From NCBI RefSeq assembly GCF_000424145.1, contig NZ_AUJI01000028.1:1-64000 (forward strand): DNA of 64,000 nucleotides. Direction: 5' to 3'. Below the pieces are notes generated by a model. That model did no database searches and had not been told where the DNA came from. It saw nothing but the letters and a program-made list of their open reading frames with translations. Position numbers and translations under genes: made by a program. The DNA is from Butyrivibrio sp. AC2005. Lineage in GTDB: Bacteria > Bacillota > Clostridia > Lachnospirales > Lachnospiraceae. Positions 54,014 through 63,953 of this stretch are shown in pieces (the stretch's first letter is position 1; every line of letters begins with the position of its first letter).

Positions 54014-55045
54014 CTATGCATCCTTATATGCTGACAGTGCTTCCGTAAGCTGAAGGGTATAGTTTTTTGTCAGCTTAGATGCACCAAGTGGATATGAATC
54101 CGGCAGAACCTCAGAGCATACCTCCGGCTCCCAATAAAAAATCCCAAGTCCTTCATTATCAGGAACTCTTTTAAGCATCCTGATAGTGTCTCCTATAAGC
54201 TGTCTTGTTTCTTCTGCCTCATATTCAGGTCCACCTATTTCTGCAATCATAACCGGCTTATGAAATCTTTCTCTGTACATATCAATACATCTTGTCCAGT
54301 TACTTATGCTGGAATCTACGTTTTCTTCCGGGTTTTCCCTGTTTATCAGATCGCACCAGTATGGATAATCCGAAAAGCCAAGTATATCTGTCATCCCACC
54401 ATTATCAAAAAAGTTTTCCAAAAACGGCATTACCCAATCAGGATGCTGACCACTCGCAAGATGAAGCACAACTTTACAATCCGGGAATATATTTTTTACA
54501 GCCAGATATCCGCTGTTTATGTATTCGACCAACTGCAAAGGGTGTTTTTCCAAATCCCCCATAGGATGCATCATTCCGGGGTTTATCTCATTGCCAACCT
54601 GAACCCATTCAGGATATATGTCCTTATTTTTCATGATTCTTAGAACATTTTCAGTATGTTCTTCAACCTTTTTGCATAACTCCTCATGGGTTAATCCCGA
54701 CCATGCTTTGGGTATGTACTGTTTTTTGGGGTCTGCAAATTCATCACTATAATGGAAATCGAGCATAATGCGCATACCGGCTTTTTTTGCCCTTAAAGCA
54801 GCTTCGGCCACCCTGGGCGCATCACAGTATCCAAGCATTACCATTGTTCCGTCTTTTTCCTCAACATAGCTTTCATTTGGAGGATCAACAAATATCCTGA
54901 ATCTGACTGAATCGGTGCCCTTTTCCTTTACCGCCTCCAGGCAGGACACATTCTTACCCTTTTCATTTACCCATTTAAAACCTCTGTCCTCAAGCTGAGT
55001 CATCCATCCAAGATCAGCCCCATATGCAAATTTATTCTTCATCAT
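54014..55045 (-). CDS. GH53 endo-beta-1,4-galactanase, apparently cytosolic
   Basis: 343 residues covering the whole GH53 TIM barrel (opening KNKFAYGADLGWMTQLE). Acid/base Glu in WVQVGNEINPGM (about 151) and nucleophile Glu in VMIAEIGGPE (about 271). Family members cut beta-1,4-galactan of pectin and are usually secreted; this one starts at the barrel with no signal peptide. With an ABC importer right upstream in the operon, it probably trims imported galacto-oligosaccharides. Confidence 0.88.
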   Translation of the reverse strand: MMKNKFAYGADLGWMTQLEDRGFKWVNEKGKNVSCLEAVKEKGTDSVRFRIFVDPPNESYVEEKDGTMVMLGYCDAPRVAEAALRAKKAGMRIMLDFHYSDEFADPKKQYIPKAWSGLTHEELCKKVEEHTENVLRIMKNKDIYPEWVQVGNEINPGMMHPMGDLEKHPLQLVEYINSGYLAVKNIFPDCKVVLHLASGQHPDWVMPFLENFFDNGGMTDILGFSDYPYWCDLINRENPEENVDSSISNWTRCIDMYRERFHKPVMIAEIGGPEYEAEETRQLIGDTIRMLKRVPDNEGLGIFYWEPEVCSEVLPDSYPLGASKLTKNYTLQLTEALSAYKDA

Positions 55046-55109
55046 CAGTAGTCCTTTATTCTTGTTATTTTAGAAAAGCCGCACATGGCGGCTTTTCCGT
55101 TTGTATTAT

Positions 55110-56756
55110 TTATCTCGTTGCTTTCCATGCATCATACTGTGTGTTGAATTCATCAAGAACGTTCTGAAGGCCTGAATCATAGCAAGCTTTGATCATCTCA
55201 TCTATTGTAGAATCCACATCATCTACAAGTCCAAGCTCCAGCATGGGTACATAGTCATTAAGCACCGCACTTACAGCTGCCTTGTAATCAGCCACATTTG
55301 AATCGTCAAATACAAATGTTACTGTAGGATTGTTTACTACTCTTTCCTCCCAGCTTTCTGTTACCTTTTCAGCCCTGGGGTCACCACCGGCTTCCTTAAG
55401 ATCACCGTTTTTGATAGCCCAGGATGCAGAAATCGCATATGCAGCAAAGTCTCCTGCTTTATCTGTTTCTGTATATTCCCCTGCATCATTTATTGTATAA
55501 TGCTCATCTTCTACTCCGAGTATCCAGAGATGATTCAGATATGTGTCATTTTTCAGAATATCCAAGACCATTGCTGCTCTTGCAGGATCAGCACTTCCTG
55601 CAGCTATAGCCATATCGTTGTTTGAATAACATTCACATCCAACAAGGTTATTCTTTGTCAGATCATAAGCAGCCCCCACTACACCTTCAGTCTGCTCTGC
55701 CTGATCAATATATGTGAATACTGATGTGTTCCATGCAATTGATGCCCCCTGAAGATTTCCAAAAGCATCATCATCCGTAACTGTATTTGTAAGAGCACTT
55801 CTGCTCCATGCCCCCGCATCTGCCAATTCCTTCATGTCATGAGCATAGCTTTTGAAAAGATCCGTCGCATATACAAGCTGAATATCAGATGATTCAGGTA
55901 ATGATCCCTCTTTATAGTCATAGATCAGATCAAAGTAATCGCTGTCCAGAGCAAGGAATGTATTCTCCTGTTGTCTGTAAACATCCCAAAGCTCATTGTT
56001 GTCGCATGACGCAGCCAGCGCATAGATTCCACTCTCCGGCGTTTCTTTTTCAGCAATCGTCTTTGCATAATTCATGTAATCATCCCAGCTATCAAGTGAG
56101 CTAATACCATATTTATCCGCAAGATCCTGTCGTATTGCGACAATCTTCCCCATAGGTTGTGCCTGATTTGAGGGAACAGCTATTGTCTGACCGGAAATGG
56201 TTGTTTCATCCCAACTCTCAGCTGCCTGATATTTATTTGTAAGTGGCATATTTTTTGAAATAAAATCAGTATCAAGCACGAAGAACGAACCTTTCGCAGC
56301 TTCTGTATACATAAAGCACCATGGTGCGGTAAATATAAGATCAACCTGACCACCTGTAAGCGTAAGCGGATACATCTGCTGATAATCTGACCAACTAAGG
56401 AAACTAACATCCACATCTGTATTAAAAGGCTCAAGATATTCATTTGTCTTTGCCAGAACATCATCCCACGCAGCAGGCGTATCACCTATAAGTGTTATAT
56501 TCACTGTCTTATGCTCAGACAGATCCACATCCGCATACATTTCAGGAGTAGCTTTTACTATTCCTTCTCCGATTTTTTCCGGCAGATCATCAAGTGATAC
56601 AGATGGTGCCTTTGCAGTAGCTTCATCCTTTATCTCTGCATCTCCTTCATTCTCCGTACTTACACTTTCTGTTCCCCCTGAAGCTGATCCGCATCCTGCC
56701 AGCATGGATGCAGTCATAGCCATACTAAGAATTACTGACACTACCTTCTTTCTCAT
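55110..56756 (-). CDS. ABC sugar importer, substrate-binding lipoprotein
   Basis: 548 residues. Lipobox LAGC (C22) and a Gly/Ser/Glu linker, then a long extracellular solute-binding domain of the DUF3502/family-1 type used by LplA/YtcQ systems. Binds oligosaccharides outside the cell. Operon permease-permease-binding protein-GH53. No ABC ATPase gene nearby, so a shared MsmK-type ATPase elsewhere is expected. Confidence 0.88.
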   Translation of the reverse strand: MRKKVVSVILSMAMTASMLAGCGSASGGTESVSTENEGDAEIKDEATAKAPSVSLDDLPEKIGEGIVKATPEMYADVDLSEHKTVNITLIGDTPAAWDDVLAKTNEYLEPFNTDVDVSFLSWSDYQQMYPLTLTGGQVDLIFTAPWCFMYTEAAKGSFFVLDTDFISKNMPLTNKYQAAESWDETTISGQTIAVPSNQAQPMGKIVAIRQDLADKYGISSLDSWDDYMNYAKTIAEKETPESGIYALAASCDNNELWDVYRQQENTFLALDSDYFDLIYDYKEGSLPESSDIQLVYATDLFKSYAHDMKELADAGAWSRSALTNTVTDDDAFGNLQGASIAWNTSVFTYIDQAEQTEGVVGAAYDLTKNNLVGCECYSNNDMAIAAGSADPARAAMVLDILKNDTYLNHLWILGVEDEHYTINDAGEYTETDKAGDFAAYAISASWAIKNGDLKEAGGDPRAEKVTESWEERVVNNPTVTFVFDDSNVADYKAAVSAVLNDYVPMLELGLVDDVDSTIDEMIKACYDSGLQNVLDEFNTQYDAWKATR

Positions 56757-56850
56757 TATTATTTGTCCTCCTTTAAATCTTTAACCCATTATGGGTAATG
56801 CACGCTTTTTTCATTACGAATCTATAAAAAATTTCTTCAAGTTAAACTCA

Positions 56851-57846
56851 TCATCCCTTGACTGCTCCGATTGTAAGTCCCTTGACAAAATACCTCTGGA
56901 CGAAGGGATACAACAGCACTATCGGACCTGTCGCGATTATGGTCATCGCCATCTTCATTCCCTCAAGGGGTATGGATGGCAGTGCTATTCCGGACTTTTC
57001 AGCCACTATCCTCATAGCCTCAGCACTTCCAAGGATTCTCTGAAGGTAGTACTGCAAAGTGAACATATCCTCATTTGTTACAAACAGCATGCAGTTATAC
57101 CAGTCATTCCAATATGCAAGAGCTGCAAACAGAGAAAGCGTCGCAATAAGAGGCTTACTCAGAGGTAGTATCAGTTTTGCAAATATCGTTATGTCATTTG
57201 CTCCGTCAATTTTTGCGGATTCTGTTATCTCTGCAGGAATCCCGGCCATAAAAGATTTTGCGATGATCATGTTCCATACTGAAAACATCAGCGGAAGAAT
57301 GAGTCCTACAATACTATTCTTGAAATTTAAGTAACGTGTGCACATTAGATACCATGGAACCAGTCCTCCATTAAAAAGTGTTGTAAAGAAGAAGAAAAAC
57401 GAAAACTGATTTCTCCAGGGAAAATCCTTCCTGCTAAGCACATATCCTGTCATTGTTGCCATAAGGACAGAAAGGAATGTTCCTATAGCGGTCACACTTA
57501 TTGTCATCCCATAGGATTTAAGTATTGCTGCAGGATTCTTAAGGCACAGCGCATAGCTCTGAAGACTTAACTCCGAAAGCTTTGGCAGTAAGGGATACCC
57601 ATCCCTTATCAGTGAAGTCTCACTTGTAATTGACGCCACTATTATCAGATAAAATGGGATAACGCATATAAGAGCGAATAATCCAACTACTACTGAACCA
57701 ACCGCGTTTACAGCCATCTGATCCCGGCTTACTTTCTTTTTCTTCTTTTCACCTGTTTTATCAGGCATTCCTATATCTTCAACATTTGTGCCTTCCGTAA
57801 GGCTTATAACATCAACAGACATTTTCTCCTCCTTAGTAAAGTGCAT
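56851..57846 (-). CDS. ABC sugar importer permease (LplC/YtcP type)
   Basis: 331 residues, six membrane helices after a polar N-terminus of about 45 residues. EAA loop: ESAKIDGANDITIFAKLILPLSKP (about 212-235). Overlaps the preceding permease gene by 14 bp. Pairs with that permease to import oligosaccharides delivered by the lipoprotein. Confidence 0.9.
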   Translation of the reverse strand: MHFTKEEKMSVDVISLTEGTNVEDIGMPDKTGEKKKKKVSRDQMAVNAVGSVVVGLFALICVIPFYLIIVASITSETSLIRDGYPLLPKLSELSLQSYALCLKNPAAILKSYGMTISVTAIGTFLSVLMATMTGYVLSRKDFPWRNQFSFFFFFTTLFNGGLVPWYLMCTRYLNFKNSIVGLILPLMFSVWNMIIAKSFMAGIPAEITESAKIDGANDITIFAKLILPLSKPLIATLSLFAALAYWNDWYNCMLFVTNEDMFTLQYYLQRILGSAEAMRIVAEKSGIALPSIPLEGMKMAMTIIATGPIVLLYPFVQRYFVKGLTIGAVKG

Positions 57847-58762
57847 AATCAGGATTTGCTTTTTTAACCAGCTTGTTACATACCATGATGGTTATGAAAC
57901 ATAGAACTGACTGATACAAACCAGCCGCTGCAGACACTCCCACATTTCCATTGTCGATAAGAAGTCTGAACACATATGTGTCTATAACATCCGTCATCGG
58001 CTGAAGAAGTGCACTACTCTTAACAGTCTGGTAGAACAACCCGAAATCTCCGCGGAAGATGTTTCCTATACCAAGAAGTACCAGGATCATCATCGTTGGC
58101 AGGAGGGAGGGAATTGTAAGATACCTTATCTTCTGCCATGCAGAAGCGCCATCAATTGAAGCAGCTTCAAACATTTCCTGATCCATGCCTGTTATTGCAG
58201 CAAGGTATACAACCGAACCATATCCTGTTTGTTTCCACAATTTTAAAAAGATAAGGACGAAAGGCCATGCACCAGGTGTGTTATAAAGGTCAAAGGGCGT
58301 TCCTCCTAATGAAGTTACAACGTTATTAAATACTCCCCGCTCAAAGTTGAAAACATTGTAGATTATGGCTCCTGCAACAACCCAGCTTATGAAATAAGGA
58401 AGAAACATAAGTGACTGCACTGTTTTCTTAAAAGTCTTGTGAATGATTTCGTTTAGAAGGATTGCACTTCCCATTTCAAATACAACACCAAATGCTATGA
58501 AGGCTATGTTGTATAAAAGCGTGTTCCTTGTTACCTGAAACAACTTCCCTGAGATAAGAAGTGCCTTGAAATTATTAAGTCCATTCCATGGGGAAAAATA
58601 AATGCCGCCGTTATACTGATACTTCTTAAATGCCATTATTATTCCCGTCATTGGAATATAGCTGAAAACTATAACATATATAAGTGCCGGTAAAAGCATT
58701 AATAGCAACATCCAGTGACGCTTCAATTTTTTTATCATATCCATGCCTCTTTTCCTATGCAA
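57833..58762 (-). CDS. ABC sugar importer permease (LplB/YteP type)
   Basis: 309 residues, six membrane helices, EAA loop EAASIDGASAWQKIRYLTIPSL (about 196-217). First gene of the operon, divergent from the AraC regulator. The start may be ATG 58762 or the internal ATG at 58744. Confidence 0.9.
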   Translation of the reverse strand: MHRKRGMDMIKKLKRHWMLLLMLLPALIYVIVFSYIPMTGIIMAFKKYQYNGGIYFSPWNGLNNFKALLISGKLFQVTRNTLLYNIAFIAFGVVFEMGSAILLNEIIHKTFKKTVQSLMFLPYFISWVVAGAIIYNVFNFERGVFNNVVTSLGGTPFDLYNTPGAWPFVLIFLKLWKQTGYGSVVYLAAITGMDQEMFEAASIDGASAWQKIRYLTIPSLLPTMMILVLLGIGNIFRGDFGLFYQTVKSSALLQPMTDVIDTYVFRLLIDNGNVGVSAAAGLYQSVLCFITIMVCNKLVKKANPDYALY

Positions 58763-58910
58763 AAAATACTGTTAATACATGATTATTACTGTGTTTTCAT
58801 GCATCTGTCCTGTTATTATTTTATGATTCAGAAAAAGCCAAAACAATGACACGAACCGACTTCTGTGCTAAAATTTGTATCATATATGGGAATGAATGGA
58901 GTGGAAATCA

Positions 58911-60002
58911 ATGTTAAAAGAGATAACTAAAGATTATATAACCAGCACAAATCCTAACGCTTCGTTCGAAATAAGTACCGGAAGTGACTCAAATTACTAT
59001 CAGTTAAAGCAACCGTATCAGATCACGTACGAATTCTGTAGTGGCACCAAAGAAAGCGACTATATGAATGCCATTACATTCTCAGAGGATGAGTCATTCT
59101 ATGCAAGGGACTCATTTTATGGTCACGATAAGGCCTTTCATGACCATCCTCTCCATTTTCATGACTATTACGAAATAATGGTTGTTCTTAGTGGAACTGT
59201 TACGCAAAGAATTGAAGATATCGATTACAAATATCCTGAAGGAACATGTTGTCTTATAAACAGAGGAATACGGCATTCTGAAAACTTTGATACAGAGGCA
59301 AGTATCCTGTTTGTTGGACTTTCAACAAGCATGATTGGAGAATTGTTTACAGTAGCAGAACATTCATCTTTTCACTCTGAAAAAGATTTTATGAAGAGTG
59401 ATCTGTATAATTTTATCATCTCAGATCTGGATAACCCTGAACGAAAAGCATATCTGGATATGATACCTGCGTTCAACAGTATTTCCAACCTTGGAAAGCT
59501 TCGTGAAATAACAATTGAAATGCTTAACACTATGATGTTTCCTCACTTTGGCTCTTCATATAAAATGAGAAGTCTACTTAGTGAGCTTCTATTTTTTATA
59601 TCCTCCAATTACAATTATCACTGTACTGAAATTGAAATGGGTATGGGAAACGATCAGCTTCTTTTCAGCCGCATAGGCCATTTGATGGATGAAAGAAATG
59701 GCAGAATAAGCCGTGCAGAACTTGAAAAAGCATTAAATTACAGTGGCGATTATCTAAACAGAATCGTGAACAAATTTACAGGCATGTGCCTCTATGATTA
59801 TGGTATGACATTTTGCCTGAAAAAAGCTGCAAATGAGCTGGCAACAACCAAGGCATCCATAACTTCTATCGCACAGAGCCTGCAATTCTCCAACCGGACA
59901 CATTTTTATTCACTGTTCGAAAAACAATACCATATGACTCCTAAAGAATACAGGGCAAAAAACTCCGTTCACATGGCCAGTCATAGTTTTAAGTGCGAAT
60001 GA
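58911..60002 (+). CDS. Cupin-AraC transcriptional regulator of the GH53/ABC operon
   Basis: 363 residues from ATG 58911, chosen since GGAG stands 9 nt upstream; ATG 58896 has none. N-terminal cupin (HDHPLHFHDYYEIMVVLSG, metal-like His cluster about 77-95), a middle helical part and a C-terminal AraC domain (about 265-360; second HTH SITSIAQSLQFSNRTHFYSLF). Divergent from the permease operon, so its likely regulator, with a sugar as effector. Confidence 0.88.
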   Translation: MLKEITKDYITSTNPNASFEISTGSDSNYYQLKQPYQITYEFCSGTKESDYMNAITFSEDESFYARDSFYGHDKAFHDHPLHFHDYYEIMVVLSGTVTQRIEDIDYKYPEGTCCLINRGIRHSENFDTEASILFVGLSTSMIGELFTVAEHSSFHSEKDFMKSDLYNFIISDLDNPERKAYLDMIPAFNSISNLGKLREITIEMLNTMMFPHFGSSYKMRSLLSELLFFISSNYNYHCTEIEMGMGNDQLLFSRIGHLMDERNGRISRAELEKALNYSGDYLNRIVNKFTGMCLYDYGMTFCLKKAANELATTKASITSIAQSLQFSNRTHFYSLFEKQYHMTPKEYRAKNSVHMASHSFKCE

Positions 60003-60169
60003 CTTCAGTGAGAACAACCAGCTGCGACTATAATTTTTTTCTCCTTTTTCTTCATTAAAAAATAGTTGTTGTTTATCGTTACAATATAAAGAGGGTTCAT
60101 GTTCACAAAAGGTTTCACTTTTTTTGAAAAAATATTAAAAAAGTTTTGGCGGCTGATTTTGGAGCACAA

Positions 60170-60211
60170 AAAAGGAATGCGACAAGTCTTTAATACTTGC
60201 GCATTCCTTTT
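60170..60211. terminator. Strong bidirectional terminator
   Basis: 12-bp perfect stem AAAAGGAATGCG (60170-60181) with CGCATTCCTTTT (60200-60211), extended inward by CAAGT/ACTTG, between convergent genes. T runs are present on both strands. Confidence 0.85.
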
Positions 60212-60256
60212 GTAATTCAGTAACCTATTTTTCTTAGTCCATAAGTAAATGGCGGA

Positions 60257-61324
60257 TTATCTCTTTACCTTTACAGCGTATTTTCCGGAATTACCACTTA
60301 CTTCTATTCTATATGTGCCCTTTTTCAGTTTTAATTTAAGCACGTTTGTATCAGCTTTTCCTGCATAGACATAGTCAATTCTCTTATTTCCCTTGTATAC
60401 AGACATAAATATACTGGTGGAGTCTATGTTCTTAATGATGAATTTATAGTTGCCCTTCTTGTTGGCTTTTACCTTAAACCAGTCATGATCATCATCAGTA
60501 TCAAGAATACCGTTTACATTTTTCTTAAGCTTTATGCTCTTAGCCTTTTTAGCCTTGCTGGGTTCATCTACTCTTCCGGAAATAGAGATTTTATATCTCA
60601 CATCATCGTAGTAGCCTGTCACCTTTATATAATATGTTGTTCCGGCGTTTACTAAAACAGTTCTCTCATTTGACTGTGCCTTACCTGCATAATAAGAGTC
60701 GCTCACACTTGTCTCATCTGCCTTAAACACCTGAGCAGTCACACCGCTTCCATCAATATTCTTAACTGTTACTGTAACAGCGGTATTAGCACCTGAGTTA
60801 AAGCTAAGCCAGTCCACATCATTTTCCGTTTTAATTGTTCCTGAGTATTCGTTTGCTATCGGAGATGCAGTAGCAAGAGTGTCTCCTTCATCATTCTCAG
60901 CTTTCATATTGAGGACAAAGTTTCCACAGCTATCATCGTATTCACCATGAACCTGAACAAAATACACAGATGACGGATTGAGTTTTACATACTTAGATTT
61001 TGTCTCATTTCTTCCTGTATATACAGTTTCAATATTTGCTCCGTCTGAATCATACAGACGGCTGTAACAATAAAATCCAGTATTCTTCAGCTCCATCACA
61101 TACCAAAAATCATTGCTTGCGTTTGTTGTAAATGTGTACCAACGATTACCCTTCTCTGTGATTACTCCGGAAGTGGGAGTATTAAGTGCCAGCTGTGCTA
61201 CATTTGACTTTTCAAAAAAGTCCCCTTGCGTTGCCTTACCGGTAAGGCTGTGTCCGCAAAGTACTGAAGCACAACAACATAAAGTGAGTACCAGTGTTAA
61301 TAGTTTTTTCATCGTTTTCTTCAT
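60257..61324 (-). CDS. Secreted protein with three PPC-like beta domains
   Basis: 355 residues from ATG 61324 (GAGAGGAATT upstream); the longer frame to 61411 has no ribosome site. Signal peptide about 1-28 with a Cys-rich core. Three repeats of about 90-100 residues, each with a DxDWxxF-type centre (DNRWYTF, DVDWLSF, DHDWFKV) and a Y-x-I/V-x-V-x-G end, as in bacterial pre-peptidase C-terminal domains. No enzyme domain, so this is a stand-alone PPC protein, perhaps a surface binder. High Lys content near the C-terminus. Confidence 0.75.
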   Translation of the reverse strand: MKKTMKKLLTLVLTLCCCASVLCGHSLTGKATQGDFFEKSNVAQLALNTPTSGVITEKGNRWYTFTTNASNDFWYVMELKNTGFYCYSRLYDSDGANIETVYTGRNETKSKYVKLNPSSVYFVQVHGEYDDSCGNFVLNMKAENDEGDTLATASPIANEYSGTIKTENDVDWLSFNSGANTAVTVTVKNIDGSGVTAQVFKADETSVSDSYYAGKAQSNERTVLVNAGTTYYIKVTGYYDDVRYKISISGRVDEPSKAKKAKSIKLKKNVNGILDTDDDHDWFKVKANKKGNYKFIIKNIDSTSIFMSVYKGNKRIDYVYAGKADTNVLKLKLKKGTYRIEVSGNSGKYAVKVKR

Positions 61325-61817
61325 TTCAATTCCTCTCTTCATACAATATTTGATAGCGACAAATATGTCCCCTCTGCGCATCATCCATCGCGTTTGCGGC
61401 TGAATACGCACTTAAACATTTTATCACTACTTCCATCAGTTGCCTATCACAAAAAATTGCCTTATTCCATATTCTTCCTACATATTAACCGTCATCACAA
61501 ATCGTTTTTGTCGTCTTTGCAGCCTTGTCCATTTTACTCATGCGCATACCCTTCATCTTTATTGAGGATTCTTGAGTTTATCCGGCAGCCTTCTATTATC
61601 TGCTTAGACATCTGCCGTGTTCCGTTATAGGAAAATGCCCTGTACATCAGGTACATCCACAGGGTTATAAGCGCAAATCTATTATATGTTAGATAATGCT
61701 AACTGTTTTTTCAAGAGTAATCATAGAAAAGATGCCGCATTGAACATTATATAAGCGATGAATCCTTTAAGGCTATAAAAAAACACATGGCACAGTTCTG
61801 TCCCAACCATTAAATGT
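61325..61817. other. Upstream gap, no gene seen
   Basis: About 490 bp before the MATE-like stump. No open frame with a ribosome site or family match. It must carry the promoter of the PPC-like gene; no clear consensus promoter was seen. Confidence 0.4.
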
Positions 61818-61868
61818 CTATTTTAGCTTCCCTACGCCACCTTCTGTAAAATTTTTCTGATTAGCCAT
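61818..61868 (-). pseudogene. 16-codon stump of a MATE-type gene, or leader peptide
   Basis: ATG 61868 has a perfect GGAGGT (61876-61881) 7 nt upstream and reads MANQKNFTEGGVGKLK, then TAG. The DFTEG-x-I/V-x-K-L opening is typical of MATE proteins. The rest is missing, so this looks like the 5' end of a deleted pump gene. A leader peptide is an alternative. Confidence 0.4.
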
Positions 61869-61880
61869 GTACATTACCTC

Positions 61881-61909
61881 CAAAAAAAGGCAGCCGTTCC
61901 AACGGTCAG
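61881..61909 (-). terminator. Terminator after the acetyltransferase gene
   Basis: A short GC stem (CCGTT/AACGG with adjoining bases) followed on the minus strand by seven T; 43 bp after the stop at 61952. Confidence 0.5.
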
Positions 61910-61951
61910 TAATTGTTTTAAATACGAAAAAGTAAATAATAATACAGACAA

Positions 61952-62824
61952 TTATGCATGTGTTATAGCTTGTAGCATGTATTCTTCATTACGGTTTTCC
62001 TCGAAGAACTTTCCTTTAACAAAAAATGTTGTATCCTCCTCATGGAGTTCGCTTTTCTCAAAGCCGCTGACATCCTTCGGTGTAAAACAAAGAACGACCT
62101 TTTTCACCTGAGATCCAAAGGAAGTAATAACCTCATCAACCGATCCTTCGCCAATAATTGTATGAAGAATCAGCGTACCATCCTCTATTTCAGCAACTGC
62201 ATAGCTGTTACAGTCCTCAATATAGAACAGGTTCTCTGTCATAAACTGCGATAAATAGAACATATATAATCCGGTATTTCCGACCATATACATCTGAGCA
62301 TTCTGACTTTTGGTGTCAAGAAGCAGGGCAGCCTTATCAAAATCATCCCTCCCGTTTAGAGGCACCATCTTTGCTTTATTTTCTCCTGTTATACTTACTT
62401 CTTTTGTATACTGATATTCCTTTGCCTCTTTAAAGCCAAATCTGGGATAAAACTCAAGAACAGAGTCATTGGCAAAAAGATAAATTCCATCTACCTTTCC
62501 TTCATAATCCTTCATAACCTGTTCCATCAGCATTCTTGCATAGCCTTTTCCCCTGTGATCAGGATCTGTCATAACTGTGCCTATCTGAATCAGCTTTATG
62601 GTTTTGTCCTTATAATTCATATTGCAGGCATTTACCGAGACATTGGATATAACCTCGCCATCTGACACAATAGAATACGGAATATAATTATCCTTCCAAA
62701 ATCCATTTTGATACCAGTTTTCAAAGTTAAGTCCAAAATTCTTTTCAGCAAGTCTATTGAACGATGCTCTAAGAGCATCATTATCTCTATAATTTTTTTC
62801 TATATATGCTTTCAATAAAATCAA
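61952..62824 (-). CDS. GNAT-family N-acetyltransferase (Eis-like two-part)
   Basis: 290 residues. GNAT domain in the first 140 residues: IGTVMTDPDHRGKGYARMLMEQV gives the acetyl-CoA loop (HRGKGYA). The C-terminal half has a second, degenerate acetyltransferase-like fold. TTG 62824 is the likely start, since GGAGG of the overlapping gene stands just upstream. Overlaps the glycosyltransferase gene by 38 bp; the pair may modify one metabolite. Confidence 0.8.
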   Translation of the reverse strand: MILLKAYIEKNYRDNDALRASFNRLAEKNFGLNFENWYQNGFWKDNYIPYSIVSDGEVISNVSVNACNMNYKDKTIKLIQIGTVMTDPDHRGKGYARMLMEQVMKDYEGKVDGIYLFANDSVLEFYPRFGFKEAKEYQYTKEVSITGENKAKMVPLNGRDDFDKAALLLDTKSQNAQMYMVGNTGLYMFYLSQFMTENLFYIEDCNSYAVAEIEDGTLILHTIIGEGSVDEVITSFGSQVKKVVLCFTPKDVSGFEKSELHEEDTTFFVKGKFFEENRNEEYMLQAITHA

Positions 62825-63953
62825 CTGCCTCCTTTATACCACCGCTTTTTTTAAAGCTTTCCGATATCTTTTCAGCGCCCTCCCTGAAGCCTTTCTCTTC
62901 AATAACCCGTGTAACTGCCATTAGTACATCATCTTCTCCTATTGAGGCAAGCCTAAGTCCGGCACCAAGTTCTTCTGCCCGCCGTGCCACTGCATCCTGC
63001 TCAGGTGTCTGAGGGAACAGAATGAGCGGAACTCCAAAATACAAACCTTCAGAAGCAGAATTCATTCCACAGTGCGTAATGAACGCATCAGCAATCGAAA
63101 GCACAGCCATCTGATCAACACTTTCATAAACCTCAATATTATCCGGCAAATAATCAAAATGATCCTTATTCGTTCCCATCGACATAATGACCTGATAGTC
63201 CGTATTGCCCAAAACATTGATACAGTTATGATAAAAATCTCTGTTCTGGTTAACCGTACCCATAGAAATGTAAACTGTCTTTTTTGCTTTCTTTTCAAAA
63301 GCATCCGTAATTGGACGAATCGACGGACCTATGAAATGATACTTATCGGAAAACGTATCCGAACATGGCTGAAAAAACCTGGAAGTATACACCACTGTAT
63401 TTGTATTATTATCATTCTGTACAATATCCAGGAGCCCCTTTACCGGATAGCCTTTTTCCTGAAGTCGTTTTATCTGTTTATTAACCTTGGGCATAGAGAA
63501 CAGCATTTTCAGTGTTTCTCCAATGCCGTGTTTCATATATCTGGATGAATACCTGTTAAACGCGAAAGTTGTCGTTGATGAAACAAAAGGAATCCCATGC
63601 TTCATCGCAGCCAGCTTACCCCAATACGCAATGGAATCAGCGACAATAACATCCGGCTGCAATTCATTGATTTTTCCGGTAACCATCTCGTCCAATGCAA
63701 GCGTAGATGATACAAGAAGTTCAACCGCAAATGCCTGATCTTTCCCGACTCGATCAGCATTTTCTTTATCTTCCATTTCGAAGTCATAACCATCACAGGG
63801 AATAAAAAGCGCTCCTGCAGCCTCTATCTTTTCTCTGAACATCTCAAAAGAAAAATAATAAATTCTATGCCCTGCTTCAGTCAGCGCCTTGACAAGACCA
63901 AGTGTAGGATTGGTATGTCCATGGGCAGGAATGCAAAACCACGCTATTTTCAT
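62787..63953 (-). CDS. MGT-family UDP-glycosyltransferase (macrolide/antibiotic type)
   Basis: 388 residues of GT family 1, GT-B fold. N-terminal start KIAWFCIPAHGHTNPTLGL carries the His (about residue 12) used as catalytic base. The donor-binding C-terminal motif reads FITHCGMNSASEGLYFGVPLILFPQTPEQDAVA (about 285-318). Transfers a sugar from UDP to a small hydrophobic acceptor, often to inactivate an antibiotic or make a glycolipid. Coupled to the acetyltransferase gene. Its ribosome site AGGAGG is 13 nt before ATG 63953, rather far. Confidence 0.88.
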   Translation of the reverse strand: MKIAWFCIPAHGHTNPTLGLVKALTEAGHRIYYFSFEMFREKIEAAGALFIPCDGYDFEMEDKENADRVGKDQAFAVELLVSSTLALDEMVTGKINELQPDVIVADSIAYWGKLAAMKHGIPFVSSTTTFAFNRYSSRYMKHGIGETLKMLFSMPKVNKQIKRLQEKGYPVKGLLDIVQNDNNTNTVVYTSRFFQPCSDTFSDKYHFIGPSIRPITDAFEKKAKKTVYISMGTVNQNRDFYHNCINVLGNTDYQVIMSMGTNKDHFDYLPDNIEVYESVDQMAVLSIADAFITHCGMNSASEGLYFGVPLILFPQTPEQDAVARRAEELGAGLRLASIGEDDVLMAVTRVIEEKGFREGAEKISESFKKSGGIKEAVDFIESIYRKKL

